Shown here piece by piece: positions 39,590 to 47,891 of a stretch of DNA of 52,112 nt. The notes beneath the pieces were generated by a model. It saw only the letters and a program-made list of their open reading frames with translations, searched no databases and was not told where the DNA came from. The translations under genes were made by a program, and so were the position numbers. This stretch comes from a bacterium. Its GTDB lineage: Bacteria > Patescibacteriota > Microgenomatia > Daviesbacterales > UBA10151. The stretch covers positions 1-52,112 of the forward strand of contig JAUSJM010000014.1 in NCBI GenBank assembly GCA_030647265.1, given 5' to 3'. How positions within the stretch are numbered: the stretch's first letter is position 1; each line of letters opens with the position of its first letter.

Positions 39590-41413
39590 ATGAAAAAAAT
39601 AGGCCGTAAAAAAATTCCTCTTGTGCTGCTCATCCTGACCGCCCTGGTGCTTTATTCCTACCTTCTTTTTTTAGTTTACTTTTACCAGGGCATCTTCCCG
39701 GGGATTAGCATCGCCTCCCAGAATGTAAGCAGACTTTCCCCTCAGTCTGCAGCTGCCAAAGTGTCCGCCGAACTTCAGAAGCGCTCTCAAAATCCTTTAA
39801 CTTTAAAGTCCCTAAATCAAACCTTTACCCTTGATCTGCAAAAGGCTTCTCCCCAATCTAACCTGCAGCAACAGGTTCAAGCAGCTTACAATATCGGACG
39901 TTCCGGAAACTCCTTTGAGGATTTAATTGACCAAACGAAGGCTCTTTTTGGGGGCATTAATTTACCATTGGAGATAACTTACAAAGACGAGGCCTTTTTA
40001 ACCTCCCAGTTTGATGAGATCGATAAGCAAGTTAAAAAAGATCCTCTTGAGGCCAAGCTCTCTTTAAAACCCGATGTTACTATTATCCCCTCGCAGAACG
40101 GTCAAAAGTTGGACAAAGCACTTTTACAAACACAGATTGATTACTACCTGGCACTGGAAGGTCCAGCCCCCCAAACCTTACCCTTACAAATTACCAAGCC
40201 TCAATTTACTACTCAAGAAGCCCAACCTTTTCAGGATGCCTTGATTAAAGTTAAAAGCTCCCCTCTCACCCTTCATTATGAAAAAGAGATCTGGACGATC
40301 GATACACCAACCCTCTTTAACCTCCTGAAGTTTCCCCAAACCAAACCGTCCCTCTTTTCCCTCAGTTTTGGAGAAAATACTTTGGATATCCGAAGCCTTT
40401 CTTTGGGTTCCACTACCTTAAGAAACAAAGAGTCTGTCATTGACTCTGACAAGTTAGCCGACTTTTTAGCTGACCTGGCAAAGAAGATTAACCGTCCCAC
40501 TCAGGATGCCCGCTTTGTGGTGCAGGGAACCTCCCCTTTGAAGGTAAGCGAGTTCCAGGAAGCCAAAGAGGGAAAAGAGCTGGACCTTGTCCAAACTGCA
40601 ACGCTTATTACCAGCTCTTTGGAAAAAAATACCGCCTCTGACATCACTCTCCCGGTAAAAGTTACCCAACCGAAAGTTACCACCGCCAATATCAACTCCT
40701 TCGGAATTAAACAATTTATAGGAGGAGGAGTTTCCAACTTTGCCCATTCTATTGAAAATCGTATTTATAATGTCAAATTGGCTGCTTCCCATTTAAACGG
40801 GGTATTAATCCCCCCCGGAGAAATATTCTCATTTAATAATACGGTGGGGGATGTTTCCGGAGCCACCGGTTATAAACCGGCCTACGTCATCAAATCAGGC
40901 AGAACGGTTTTAGATGACGGAGGAGGGGTCTGTCAGGTCTCCACAACTTTATTCAGAGCCCTCCTTAACACCGGGCTTCCCATTGTAGAAAGGACAGCCC
41001 ATGCTTACCGGGTGGGTTATTATGAGCAAGGCTTCCCCCCGGGGCTTGATGCCACGGTTTTTTCTCCTTCCGTTGATTTAAAGTTTAAAAACGATACCCC
41101 CGCTCACCTTCTTATTCAGGCCTATACTGTGGGCCTCACCCTCTATGTTGATTTTTATGGCACTCCTGATGGCAGGGTCTCCACGGTAAGTACTCCGATA
41201 GTTACTAACCAAACTCCTCCCCCGCCTGACCTTCGCCAGGATGATCCGACTTTACCTAAGGGAGAAGTTAAACAGGTTGATTGGTCAGCCTGGGGAGCCA
41301 ATGTTTCCTTTAAAAGAACTGTTAAAAGAGGAGAGGAAACCTTAATTTCCGAAACCTGGAGATCCAATTACAAACCCTGGCAGGCAATATTCTTGGTTGG
41401 AACTAAAGAATAG
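39590..41413 (+). CDS. VanW-family surface protein with YoaR-like repeats
   Basis: 607 aa. One N-terminal helix (VLLILTALVLYSYLLFLVYF) then YQGIFPGISIASQNVSRLSPQSAAAKV, the PG_binding_4 (YoaR-like) opening, which appears again near 190-330. VanW domain at about 385-530: IYNVKLAASHLNGVLIPPGEIFSFNNTVGDVSGATGYKPAYVI, DDGGGVCQVSTTLFRALLNTGLPIVERTAHAYRVGYYEQGFPPGLDATV. The C-terminus ends with a beta-rich G5-like region (VKRGEETLISETWRSNYKP). Involved in wall assembly or vancomycin-type tolerance in other bacteria; exact activity unknown. Confidence 0.9.
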   Translation: MKKIGRKKIPLVLLILTALVLYSYLLFLVYFYQGIFPGISIASQNVSRLSPQSAAAKVSAELQKRSQNPLTLKSLNQTFTLDLQKASPQSNLQQQVQAAYNIGRSGNSFEDLIDQTKALFGGINLPLEITYKDEAFLTSQFDEIDKQVKKDPLEAKLSLKPDVTIIPSQNGQKLDKALLQTQIDYYLALEGPAPQTLPLQITKPQFTTQEAQPFQDALIKVKSSPLTLHYEKEIWTIDTPTLFNLLKFPQTKPSLFSLSFGENTLDIRSLSLGSTTLRNKESVIDSDKLADFLADLAKKINRPTQDARFVVQGTSPLKVSEFQEAKEGKELDLVQTATLITSSLEKNTASDITLPVKVTQPKVTTANINSFGIKQFIGGGVSNFAHSIENRIYNVKLAASHLNGVLIPPGEIFSFNNTVGDVSGATGYKPAYVIKSGRTVLDDGGGVCQVSTTLFRALLNTGLPIVERTAHAYRVGYYEQGFPPGLDATVFSPSVDLKFKNDTPAHLLIQAYTVGLTLYVDFYGTPDGRVSTVSTPIVTNQTPPPPDLRQDDPTLPKGEVKQVDWSAWGANVSFKRTVKRGEETLISETWRSNYKPWQAIFLVGTKE

Positions 41414-41430
41414 TATACTATTAAACAATC

Positions 41431-42015
41431 ATGAGGTACTTTATCGCCTTAGAAATCCCGGAACAGTCCCGCCAGCAACTAGAAATGGTGCAGCAAAAGT
41501 TAAGAAGTATTATCCCCCAAGCCAGACTTACTGATAATGACAAGCTCCACCTGACCATTGCTTTTATTGGTGAACAACCGGAATTTTTAAAAGATGAACT
41601 CATTAAAACCTTAAAAATTACCACCCGGGAAATTCCCCCTTTTGTTATTACCCCCGCCTATATTGACGGTTTCCCTAAACTCCACAGTGCCCATACATTA
41701 TGGATTGGAGTGAAGGGAGATATTGATAAGTTGATGGTGATCAGGGAAAAGATTAAAGATGGCTTGGAAAGCTTGGGTTTAGACACTGATGAGAGGCGTT
41801 ACACTCCCCATATTGCTATCGCTAAAATCAACGGTGATTTTAAACTGGAGCCGGAGCAAGAAAAAAAACTTCAAGAGCTGATGTCAGACCATTTTGCCCC
41901 TATTTATATTAACTCCATCAAGCTTTTTGAATCCGTTCCGGAAGAAGGCTTCCACCACCACAACACCCTGGCAAAAATCCCTTTAACTGGTGGCGTTTCA
42001 GAAAGGCAGGTCTGA
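41431..42015 (+). CDS. thpR: 2'-5' RNA ligase/cyclic phosphodiesterase-like protein (ThpR)
   Basis: 194 aa of the 2H phosphoesterase superfamily. First motif KLHLTIAFIG, second TPHIAIAKI. The first follows the HxT/Sx rule, but in the second the hydroxyl residue is Ala (HIAI), which may reduce activity. N-terminus MRYFIALEIPEQSRQQLE is typical of ThpR. Family members hydrolyse or ligate 2'-5' or cyclic phosphates of RNA. The end overlaps the convergent nuclease gene by 18 bases. Confidence 0.88.
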   Translation: MRYFIALEIPEQSRQQLEMVQQKLRSIIPQARLTDNDKLHLTIAFIGEQPEFLKDELIKTLKITTREIPPFVITPAYIDGFPKLHSAHTLWIGVKGDIDKLMVIREKIKDGLESLGLDTDERRYTPHIAIAKINGDFKLEPEQEKKLQELMSDHFAPIYINSIKLFESVPEEGFHHHNTLAKIPLTGGVSERQV

Positions 42016-42942
42016 GGAAGCCAAACTCTCTTCAGTTGGAGAGCTTAACTCTGAAGGTCCTTGTTTAATCCAGCCCTGCTTTTTAAGCTCCTTAATCCAA
42101 TTTTCCTTTTCCTTGTGCTGGCATACTTTACAGTACTCCTTATTACAAAAGCCTAACTCCTCTGTTCTTAAAATTCTCTCCATTTTATCCTTAAAAAAAT
42201 CTGTCAACGAGGGCATCCGAGACAGATCAAACTCTTCATAGTAGGCATCGTTTCCCGGATTTTGCCACAACCTGACTACAAAACGAGCCTTAGAAAAACC
42301 TAAAGCTTGAAGTTCAGCAGCACAAAAAAGAGTATAGAGTTTAGGCATCAAGTCCATATCTAAATTACTTTCCCCCTTCTCCTGGTCTTCAAAATACTTG
42401 TAGTCCACCACCTCCGGTATTCCATCTTCTCCCATCTCAATAGCATCTGGAGCTCCCCACATCTTTAAAGGAGTTTGTCCTTCCAAAACCACCTCCCAAA
42501 AGGGTTTAATTCTTTTGGTGGTGGGTGTGGTAACCATTTTTTTAAACCTCCCCTTTATTCCTTGATGGTAAGAGGAAAAAATTTCTTTAGCCTTTTCTAC
42601 CACCTCAGGGGTAAGATAAGGCAGCTGAGCTCCATAGAAAGAGAGCTTGCCTCTTTTTAAAACATCTTCTCTAATCTCCAGTTCTGCAGCCTTGAGATAA
42701 TTTTGCAGATATTCCACGGGCTGCCCATAAGCATGAGTTTGATGGATCTTCTTAAGAGCTAGATCTAAGAGAGTGCCGACAACTTTGTTCGTTGACCCTT
42801 CTGCCAGCTCATATTTTTTTCCCAGATGGTGATTAACAAAAAACCTAAAAACACATCTGTCAAAATCATGAAAGTCTCCTAAAGAAAAACAGTGAGTTCT
42901 GGGGATACTGTCTTGGGACATACTCCAGAGTAACCACACCAT
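41998..42942 (-). CDS. PD-(D/E)XK nuclease, RecB/Cas4-like, with Cys cluster
   Basis: 314 aa. Nuclease core: KMWGAPDAIEM ... IPEVVDYKYFED, giving the D-x(n)-DxK motif with Asp in GAPD and DYK. Four cysteines in the AddB/Cas4 pattern: one near the N-terminus (DFDRCVFRFF) and three near the end (GFCNKEYCKVCQH), expected to hold a 4Fe-4S cluster. It probably acts in DNA end processing. The start could also be the ATG at 42921 (MSQDSIP). The tail after residue 290 is Ser-rich. It is not beside any Cas gene, so a CRISPR role is not supported. Confidence 0.82.
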   Translation of the reverse strand: MVWLLWSMSQDSIPRTHCFSLGDFHDFDRCVFRFFVNHHLGKKYELAEGSTNKVVGTLLDLALKKIHQTHAYGQPVEYLQNYLKAAELEIREDVLKRGKLSFYGAQLPYLTPEVVEKAKEIFSSYHQGIKGRFKKMVTTPTTKRIKPFWEVVLEGQTPLKMWGAPDAIEMGEDGIPEVVDYKYFEDQEKGESNLDMDLMPKLYTLFCAAELQALGFSKARFVVRLWQNPGNDAYYEEFDLSRMPSLTDFFKDKMERILRTEELGFCNKEYCKVCQHKEKENWIKELKKQGWIKQGPSELSSPTEESLASSDLPF

Positions 42943-42995
42943 ACCCCATAAAACAAGATGGATTAAGTACTACAATCTACCTCAGTAAAACTCAA

Positions 42996-43024
42996 TTGAC
43001 ACACTACTTGTTTAATCCTATAAT
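42996..43024 (+). promoter_or_regulatory. Consensus promoter, leaderless type, before orphan 43031
   Basis: TTGACA, 17-base spacer, TATAAT, then six bases and ATG at 43031. Perfect match to the sigma-70 consensus. Transcription would start at the start codon. Confidence 0.85.
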
Positions 43025-43030
43025 CCCTCC

Positions 43031-43825
43031 ATGGCTCAAGAAACAATTCTTGAACAACTAGAGGGTCAACTCTCAGAGAAGAGAGCGGATATAGATGTTT
43101 GGAAGGTAGACAACCTCTTTCTGTCTCCTCGATCACCACAAAGATTCCGTCTGGATCAAATCAAGGTTCAGCAAGTGGATTTTATTATCGCTCCTAAAAC
43201 ACCACTTCCTTTAGAAATAGAGCCTCTCAATGAATTTCTGCAAGGCCTAACAACCCTTAAACCTTCTCAACTTAAGCGGTTTGCCTGGGAAAATGACCGA
43301 AGAGGAGAACAACTTAACTTAGGATGGATGTCATTTGAAGAAATTGTTGGTCAAGAAACTATTCGAACCAGTGCTCAAATTGAAACCGAAGAACCGAATA
43401 TCTTTGAGAAAATCCTTCTTCCTTTAGAAGATACCCCCGTTGCTCCCCAAAGTCTTTGCTATACTCGTAATCTAAAACTTAGACCTTATCCCAATGCCCG
43501 AGCAGCAAGTTGGGCAGCCACTTTTGAACAAGCTGAATCTGAAGGGAAAATTATTGCCACGGGTTATAGATATCGCTGGCTGCAGAATTTCCTTATCCCA
43601 ACCTGGATTCGTCAATTAAGAGGAGGAAAAAATCCTTTTACACCTTCCAACTTTAGAGGGGAAGCTCGTGAGATCACTCCCATTCCATCCGAAACTCTTT
43701 TGGAAATCAGTAAAGCCACTGACTATCATATTTTTGAATTATTATATACACTGGAGGACACAGACCCCGGGCAAAAAATATGGATCGAAAGACACTTAAA
43801 TGCGAGCACACACTCCTATTTTTAA
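43031..43825 (+). CDS. Orphan protein with strong leaderless promoter
   Basis: 264 aa, no signal or helix anchor, mixed alpha/beta: IDVWKVDNLFLSPRSPQRFRLDQIKVQQVDFIIAP, FAWENDRRGEQLNLGWMSFEEIVG, RNLKLRPYPNARAASWAATFEQAESEGKIIATGYRYRWLQNFLIPTWIRQLRGG. No family recognised. It lies between the nuclease (divergent) and tsaD (33 bases downstream). The perfect promoter suggests high, constant expression. Confidence 0.65.
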   Translation: MAQETILEQLEGQLSEKRADIDVWKVDNLFLSPRSPQRFRLDQIKVQQVDFIIAPKTPLPLEIEPLNEFLQGLTTLKPSQLKRFAWENDRRGEQLNLGWMSFEEIVGQETIRTSAQIETEEPNIFEKILLPLEDTPVAPQSLCYTRNLKLRPYPNARAASWAATFEQAESEGKIIATGYRYRWLQNFLIPTWIRQLRGGKNPFTPSNFRGEAREITPIPSETLLEISKATDYHIFELLYTLEDTDPGQKIWIERHLNASTHSYF

Positions 43826-43846
43826 AAATTTTTTCTCCTGGTTTGG

Positions 43847-43852
43847 TAAAAT
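43847..43852 (+). promoter_or_regulatory. -10 box of tsaD (leaderless type)
   Basis: TAAAAT, ending six bases before the ATG at 43859. Confidence 0.5.
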
Positions 43853-43858
43853 ATCTCC

Positions 43859-44983
43859 ATGAATCAACCAAAAATAATCCTGGGGATAGAAACTTCCTGT
43901 GATGAAACGTCAGCTGCTGTAGTGGAAATACCCACCTCCGGCAAGCCTTTGGCGGACAAGGGAGTAAAAATATTATCCAATGTTGTGGCATCATCCGCTT
44001 CTTTACAGGCAAAGTATGGGGGAGTCATCCCCGAGCAAGCAGCCCGGGAACAGCTTAAGTCCATCATTCCTGTTCTCCAAGAAAGTTTACAGGTTGCAGG
44101 TTATAGTGGAGAGGACATTGATGCTCTTGCTGTCACCCAAGGACCAGGGCTCATTGGTTCCCTGCTGGTAGGGGTAGAAACAGCTAAAGTTTTAGCAACC
44201 GTCTGGAACAAACCCTTAGTTCCTATCAACCACCTTTTGGGACACTTTTATGCTAACTGGATGACAGTTCACCTTCCAGGTGAGATCCAGCATAATCCTA
44301 ACACACACCCGGAAGGTGTCACTCCAGCTTTTCCTATCCTGGGACTACTTGTTTCTGGAGGACACACTGATCTAGTTTTATTTAAAGACCATGGTAAATA
44401 TCAATATCTGGGAGGCACCAGGGATGATGCTGCCGGAGAGTGCTTTGATAAATGTGCCCGACTATTAAATCTGCCCTATCCCGGAGGCCCCCAGATCTCT
44501 CAAGCAGCTGAGAAAGGTAATCCCCAAGCTTTTTCCTTACCAAGGCCAATGTTGGACTCAGAAGATTGGGATTTTTCATTTTCCGGTTTAAAAACAGCAG
44601 TGGCAAATATTATTACAGACAGTAAACAGCAAGGGGTGACGCAGAAGAGGCCCGAGCAATTCATCCAGGACCTGGCTGCTTCTATCCAGGAAGCTATTAC
44701 CGATGTACTGGTTATTAAAACCACCAAGGCTGCCCAAAGCTATAAAGTAAAGCAAATTATGTTAGCAGGAGGTGTGGCTGCTAACCGAAGGCTGGCCGAA
44801 AAAATCGTTACAGTAGCGAGTTCAAAAATCGGGAATGTGAAAATTTTCATCCCTCCTGCCAACCTTTGCACGGACAACGCTGCCTACATTGCTGCTGCAG
44901 CTTTGTATAATTATCACCCAGTAGACCCCCTTACCCTACAGGCAAACCCCAACCTTTCTCTATTGACAGCAGCCCTAAAGTAA
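43859..44983 (+). CDS. tsaD: tRNA threonylcarbamoyladenosine transferase subunit TsaD
   Basis: 374 aa. Makes t6A37 in ANN-decoding tRNAs together with TsaB, TsaE and TsaC, which are not in this window. ASKHA fold: ILGIETSCDETSAAVVE (phosphate-1), VTQGPGLIGSLLVG, metal site NHLLGH (His pair near 124), GLLVSGGHTDLVLF, DDAAGECFDKCARLL, MLAGGVAANRRL, and the third metal residue Asp in CTDNAAYIA. Slightly longer than usual (about 340) by an insert GEIQHNPNTHPEGVTPA near 143. A strong terminator follows. Confidence 0.96.
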   Translation: MNQPKIILGIETSCDETSAAVVEIPTSGKPLADKGVKILSNVVASSASLQAKYGGVIPEQAAREQLKSIIPVLQESLQVAGYSGEDIDALAVTQGPGLIGSLLVGVETAKVLATVWNKPLVPINHLLGHFYANWMTVHLPGEIQHNPNTHPEGVTPAFPILGLLVSGGHTDLVLFKDHGKYQYLGGTRDDAAGECFDKCARLLNLPYPGGPQISQAAEKGNPQAFSLPRPMLDSEDWDFSFSGLKTAVANIITDSKQQGVTQKRPEQFIQDLAASIQEAITDVLVIKTTKAAQSYKVKQIMLAGGVAANRRLAEKIVTVASSKIGNVKIFIPPANLCTDNAAYIAAAALYNYHPVDPLTLQANPNLSLLTAALK

Positions 44984-45003
44984 TTTTAGAATTCTTTCTT
45001 AGT

Positions 45004-45023
45004 AAGCCCTGCGGGGCTTTTTT
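45004..45023 (+). terminator. Rho-independent terminator after tsaD
   Basis: AAGCCC, loop TGCG, GGGCTT followed by a run of T. It lies only ten bases before the next start codon, so the orphan 45033 would need its own promoter, which must overlap this hairpin. Confidence 0.9.
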
Positions 45024-45032
45024 GTATATCTT

Positions 45033-45506
45033 ATGGAAAGAGCAATATTCGCCGGCTATAATCTACAACCAAAAAGAGATGAGCTAACCGCTGAAGTGGC
45101 AGAAGAAATTCTTACTCTTCAGCCCCATAACAGAGCAGCTCAAGAAATAGCTGCTGATTATACCCAAGGTTCACCTTTAAAAGATAGTCAAGTTAAATTG
45201 ATACTTTCAGATCTTAGAGCAGATTTCTATGTCACATTTTACAGAGAACAGCCAGACGAAGAGTCTGTTCTATATTTCTCCCTTAGATGTCCCCGTCTTG
45301 GAATTCACCGACTTTACAGTGATTCTTGTCAACCTCCACCCCCAGAACAGAGTAACCATACCGCAGAGAATGATGGGCCACTCGTTAAAATCACCCAAAT
45401 AACTGTTGAGGTTGATAATCAAAGACGTTCCGGAGTAATTAAATTTAGTGTCGCTCCAGATCAAGAATTGGGTGAAAATATTCCCATTGATTATTGCACC
45501 TCCTAA
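45033..45506 (+). CDS. Orphan protein between tsaD and the valS T-box
   Basis: 157 aa: LQPKRDELTAEVAEEILTLQPHNRAAQEIAADYTQGSPLKDSQVKLILSDLRADFYVTFY ... VLYFSLRCPRLGIHRLYSDSC. A polar Pro/Asn-rich loop and a strand-rich end (VKITQITVEVDNQRRSGVIKFSVAPD) follow. No signal peptide and no family recognised. The start ATG is close to a TATATC stretch right after the tsaD terminator. Its 3' end carries the -35 box of the valS promoter. Confidence 0.6.
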   Translation: MERAIFAGYNLQPKRDELTAEVAEEILTLQPHNRAAQEIAADYTQGSPLKDSQVKLILSDLRADFYVTFYREQPDEESVLYFSLRCPRLGIHRLYSDSCQPPPPEQSNHTAENDGPLVKITQITVEVDNQRRSGVIKFSVAPDQELGENIPIDYCTS

Positions 45507-45522
45507 GTAAAAGATGTATATT
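45494..45522 (+). promoter_or_regulatory. Promoter of the valS leader
   Basis: TTGCAC, 17-base spacer, TATATT. The -35 box overlaps the last codons of the orphan gene. The transcript would start at about 45530, at the beginning of the T-box leader. Confidence 0.7.
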
Positions 45523-45641
45523 ATTCTCAAAGCGTTGAATTTAGGTTACGTCACCTAAAGAGCCGAGAGAAGAAATTTAGTAGAACTCTCCGGGTAAGCC
45601 CGTTAAAGCTGTAATAAAGAAGTAATTTGGGTGGTACCACG

Positions 45642-45676
45642 GGCCTTCGCCCTGCGGGCTACGTCCCGCAAAGCGA
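45642..45676. repeat. GC-rich palindromic insertion in the T-box leader
   Basis: GC-rich segment with hairpins GGGC/GCCC and GCGGG/CCCGC between the T-box core and the terminator. In most T-boxes only a short linker is found here, so it may be a repeat that entered the leader. Its compact hairpins could stack without disturbing the switch. Confidence 0.5.
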
Positions 45677-45679
45677 CAT

Positions 45680-45720
45680 AACACGCTCGTCCCAGAAGGC
45701 TGGGATTGGCGTGTTTTTTA
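45680..45720 (+). terminator. T-box terminator before valS
   Basis: Nested stem AACACGC/GCGTGTT and TCCCAG/CTGGGA, followed by a T run. The CGTCCC within its 5' half is the sequence expected to pair with the T-box GGG in the antiterminator form. Confidence 0.9.
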
Positions 45721-45738
45721 GTGGTATAAATAAAGTAT

Positions 45739-47874
45739 ATGGATAAACACAAACAAGATAAAACTGAAAAAGAGTGGTATGAGTTTTGGGAGAAGTCAGG
45801 TTTCTTCAAAGCCGATCCTTCTTTGTCTAAAAAACCTTATTCCCTCCTTATGCCTCCTCCTAATGTTAATGGAGAGCTTCACTTGGGACATGCTATGCAA
45901 CAATCCATTTTGGATGCTTTAGCCCGCTTTAAGAGGATGCAGGGGTATGACGTCTTACTTCTTCCTGGGGTCGATCATGCAGGAATTATTTTTGAATCTA
46001 CACTAAACAAGCAGCTCTCGAAAGAAGGCCTTTCTAAACAAAAGTTAGGCTATGAGGCTTGGATGAAAAGAGCCTGGCAGTTTAAAGAAGATGTTTATAA
46101 CTCTTTCCATAAAACTTGGACTTTCTTGGGAATTTCGGCAGATTGGTCTCGAGAAGTTTTTACTTTAGAACCTAAAGTCGCAAAAGCGACTTTTGAGGAG
46201 TTTAAAACTTTCTGGGAGCAAGGGCTGCTTTATAAAGGGGCTTATATTATCCAATGGTGCCCAAAATGTGGTACCGCTATTGAAGACTTGGAGATGGAAT
46301 ACGTTGAGAGAAAAGATCAACTCTACTATCTCCAATACGGACCTTTAGTAATCGCCACCACCCGTCCAGAAACTAAGTTTGCTGACACAGCGGTGGCAGT
46401 TAACCCTAAAGACAAAAGATATAAAGAATATGTCGGCAAAGAGTTTGAAATTCAAACCTTAAATGGACCACGAAAAATGAAGGTTATCGCTGATGATGCT
46501 ATTGATCCAAAATTTGGCACAGGGGCAGAAAAGGTTACCCCAGGTCACGACTTATTGGACTATGAAATCGGCAAAAAACATGATCTCCCTATTTTACATG
46601 TCATCAACAAAGAAGGACGTTTGACAGAACTAGCTGGTAAATACGCTGGAATGAAAGTCGAAGAAGCTCGTGGAGCGATGCTTCCAGAGCTCAAAGAGAA
46701 AGGTATTTTAATAAAAACTGAAGATTACACTCACTCAGTTCCAGTCTGTGAACGCTGTAAAACAACTGTTCAACCAATAATTTCCGAGGAATGGTTTGTT
46801 AAAATGAAACCGCTGGCTGAAAAAGCCTTAAAGAACTTAGATAAGGTTAATCTCTTACCCAAAAACTATCACAAAATTTTGACTGACTGGTATAAAGAGA
46901 TTCATGATTGGTCCATCTCCAGATCTCTGTGGTGGGGACACAGAATTCCCGTTTGGTACTGTCAAAAATGCAATCCTCAGCATGAAGTAAGCAAAGACAA
47001 GGGGATGGTTATCTCTTTGGAAAAACCCACTCAGAAATGTCTTATTTGCCAAGCTTCTGACTGGATCCAAGACGAACAAGTTTTAGACACCTGGTTTTCC
47101 TCCGGGCTATGGCCCCTAGCTACCCTAGGATGGCCAGATAAGACAAGAGAGCTTGACAGGTATTTCCCTTGGGACTTTGAACTAACTGCCCCGGAGATTA
47201 AGTATCTTTGGATAGCTCGCCAAATAATGCTTAGCCTATGGTTCAAAGGTCAGATTCCTTTTAAAAACATGTTCTTTCATGGAACTATTCGCGATCCGAA
47301 GGGGCAAAAGTTCTCTAAATCCTTAGGTAATGGCATTAACCCTTATGAGTTAGTCGAGACTTGGGGAGTTGATGCTACTAGAATGGCCCTTTATACATAT
47401 TCTGCCCCAGGTAGAGATGCCAGAACCTCCCGCCGAATTATGGATGAAAGATGTAAAAATTTCCGGAATTTTGGCACCAAACTCAAGAATCTGCACCGCT
47501 TTATCTTTGAGCTTAAACCAAAAGACGCTGCTACCTCTTCTGACTTTTCCCATGAAGAAGACACGGAAATTATTCAGTGGCTGAATGGCTTAACTGACTC
47601 TGTCACTAAAAACCTAGAAAGTTACCAGCTTCACCTGGCTGTAGAAGACCTTTATGATTTCATCTGGCATAAGTTTGCTGATAGTTATGTAGAGTGGTCT
47701 AAAAAGAGAAGGGCTGAAGCTCAACCTTGTCTGGAGTATGTTTATAAAACCTGCCTAGAGCTGCTTCATCCTTTTATGCCTTTTATTACAGAAGAGTTAT
47801 GGCATAAACTACCCCATGAAGGCAAATCAATCATGGTAGCTGCCTGGCCTGAAGCTGGAATTCCCGCAAAATAA
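45739..47874 (+). CDS. valS: Valyl-tRNA synthetase (compact form)
   Basis: 711 aa against about 880-950 usual. Charges tRNA-Val. HIGH motif HLGH at 48-51 (PPNVNGELHLGHAMQQ), editing domain with TTRPETKFADTAVAVNP, KFSKS (KMSKS type) near 525, Trp-rich WIARQIMLSLWFKGQIPF and C-terminal anticodon domain SYQLHLAVEDLYDFIWHKFADSYVEWSK. Several CxxC pairs (CPKCG, CERCK, CQKC ... CLIC) suggest bound zinc. The C-terminal coiled coil is absent, which accounts for most of the missing length. Controlled by the upstream T-box. Confidence 0.97.
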   Translation: MDKHKQDKTEKEWYEFWEKSGFFKADPSLSKKPYSLLMPPPNVNGELHLGHAMQQSILDALARFKRMQGYDVLLLPGVDHAGIIFESTLNKQLSKEGLSKQKLGYEAWMKRAWQFKEDVYNSFHKTWTFLGISADWSREVFTLEPKVAKATFEEFKTFWEQGLLYKGAYIIQWCPKCGTAIEDLEMEYVERKDQLYYLQYGPLVIATTRPETKFADTAVAVNPKDKRYKEYVGKEFEIQTLNGPRKMKVIADDAIDPKFGTGAEKVTPGHDLLDYEIGKKHDLPILHVINKEGRLTELAGKYAGMKVEEARGAMLPELKEKGILIKTEDYTHSVPVCERCKTTVQPIISEEWFVKMKPLAEKALKNLDKVNLLPKNYHKILTDWYKEIHDWSISRSLWWGHRIPVWYCQKCNPQHEVSKDKGMVISLEKPTQKCLICQASDWIQDEQVLDTWFSSGLWPLATLGWPDKTRELDRYFPWDFELTAPEIKYLWIARQIMLSLWFKGQIPFKNMFFHGTIRDPKGQKFSKSLGNGINPYELVETWGVDATRMALYTYSAPGRDARTSRRIMDERCKNFRNFGTKLKNLHRFIFELKPKDAATSSDFSHEEDTEIIQWLNGLTDSVTKNLESYQLHLAVEDLYDFIWHKFADSYVEWSKKRRAEAQPCLEYVYKTCLELLHPFMPFITEELWHKLPHEGKSIMVAAWPEAGIPAK

Positions 47875-47891
47875 GCGCAAATTAAACGTAT

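Larger units (their letters stand above)
45530..45720 (+). promoter_or_regulatory. T-box riboswitch controlling valS
   Basis: T-box core TTTGGGTGGTACCACG at 45626-45641, the sequence that pairs with the acceptor end of uncharged tRNA. A short hairpin at 45540-45559 (seven base pairs, loop TACGTC) offers GTC, a valine codon, as specifier. A second stem (45562-45592, CCGAGAG/CTCTCCGG) and a CGGG-TAAG-CCCG hairpin follow. The alternative is the terminator at 45680-45720. Uncharged tRNA-Val should prevent termination and raise valS expression. The stem I part is much shorter than the usual 80-100 bases. Confidence 0.88.

Noticed and set aside
40466..40792. Minus-strand frames inside the VanW gene (108 and 78 codons)
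   Set aside because: Antisense shadows of a well-supported gene, without a promoter or family similarity.
41998..42942. Cas4 gene of a CRISPR locus
   Set aside because: No repeats with spacers and no other Cas proteins anywhere in the window.
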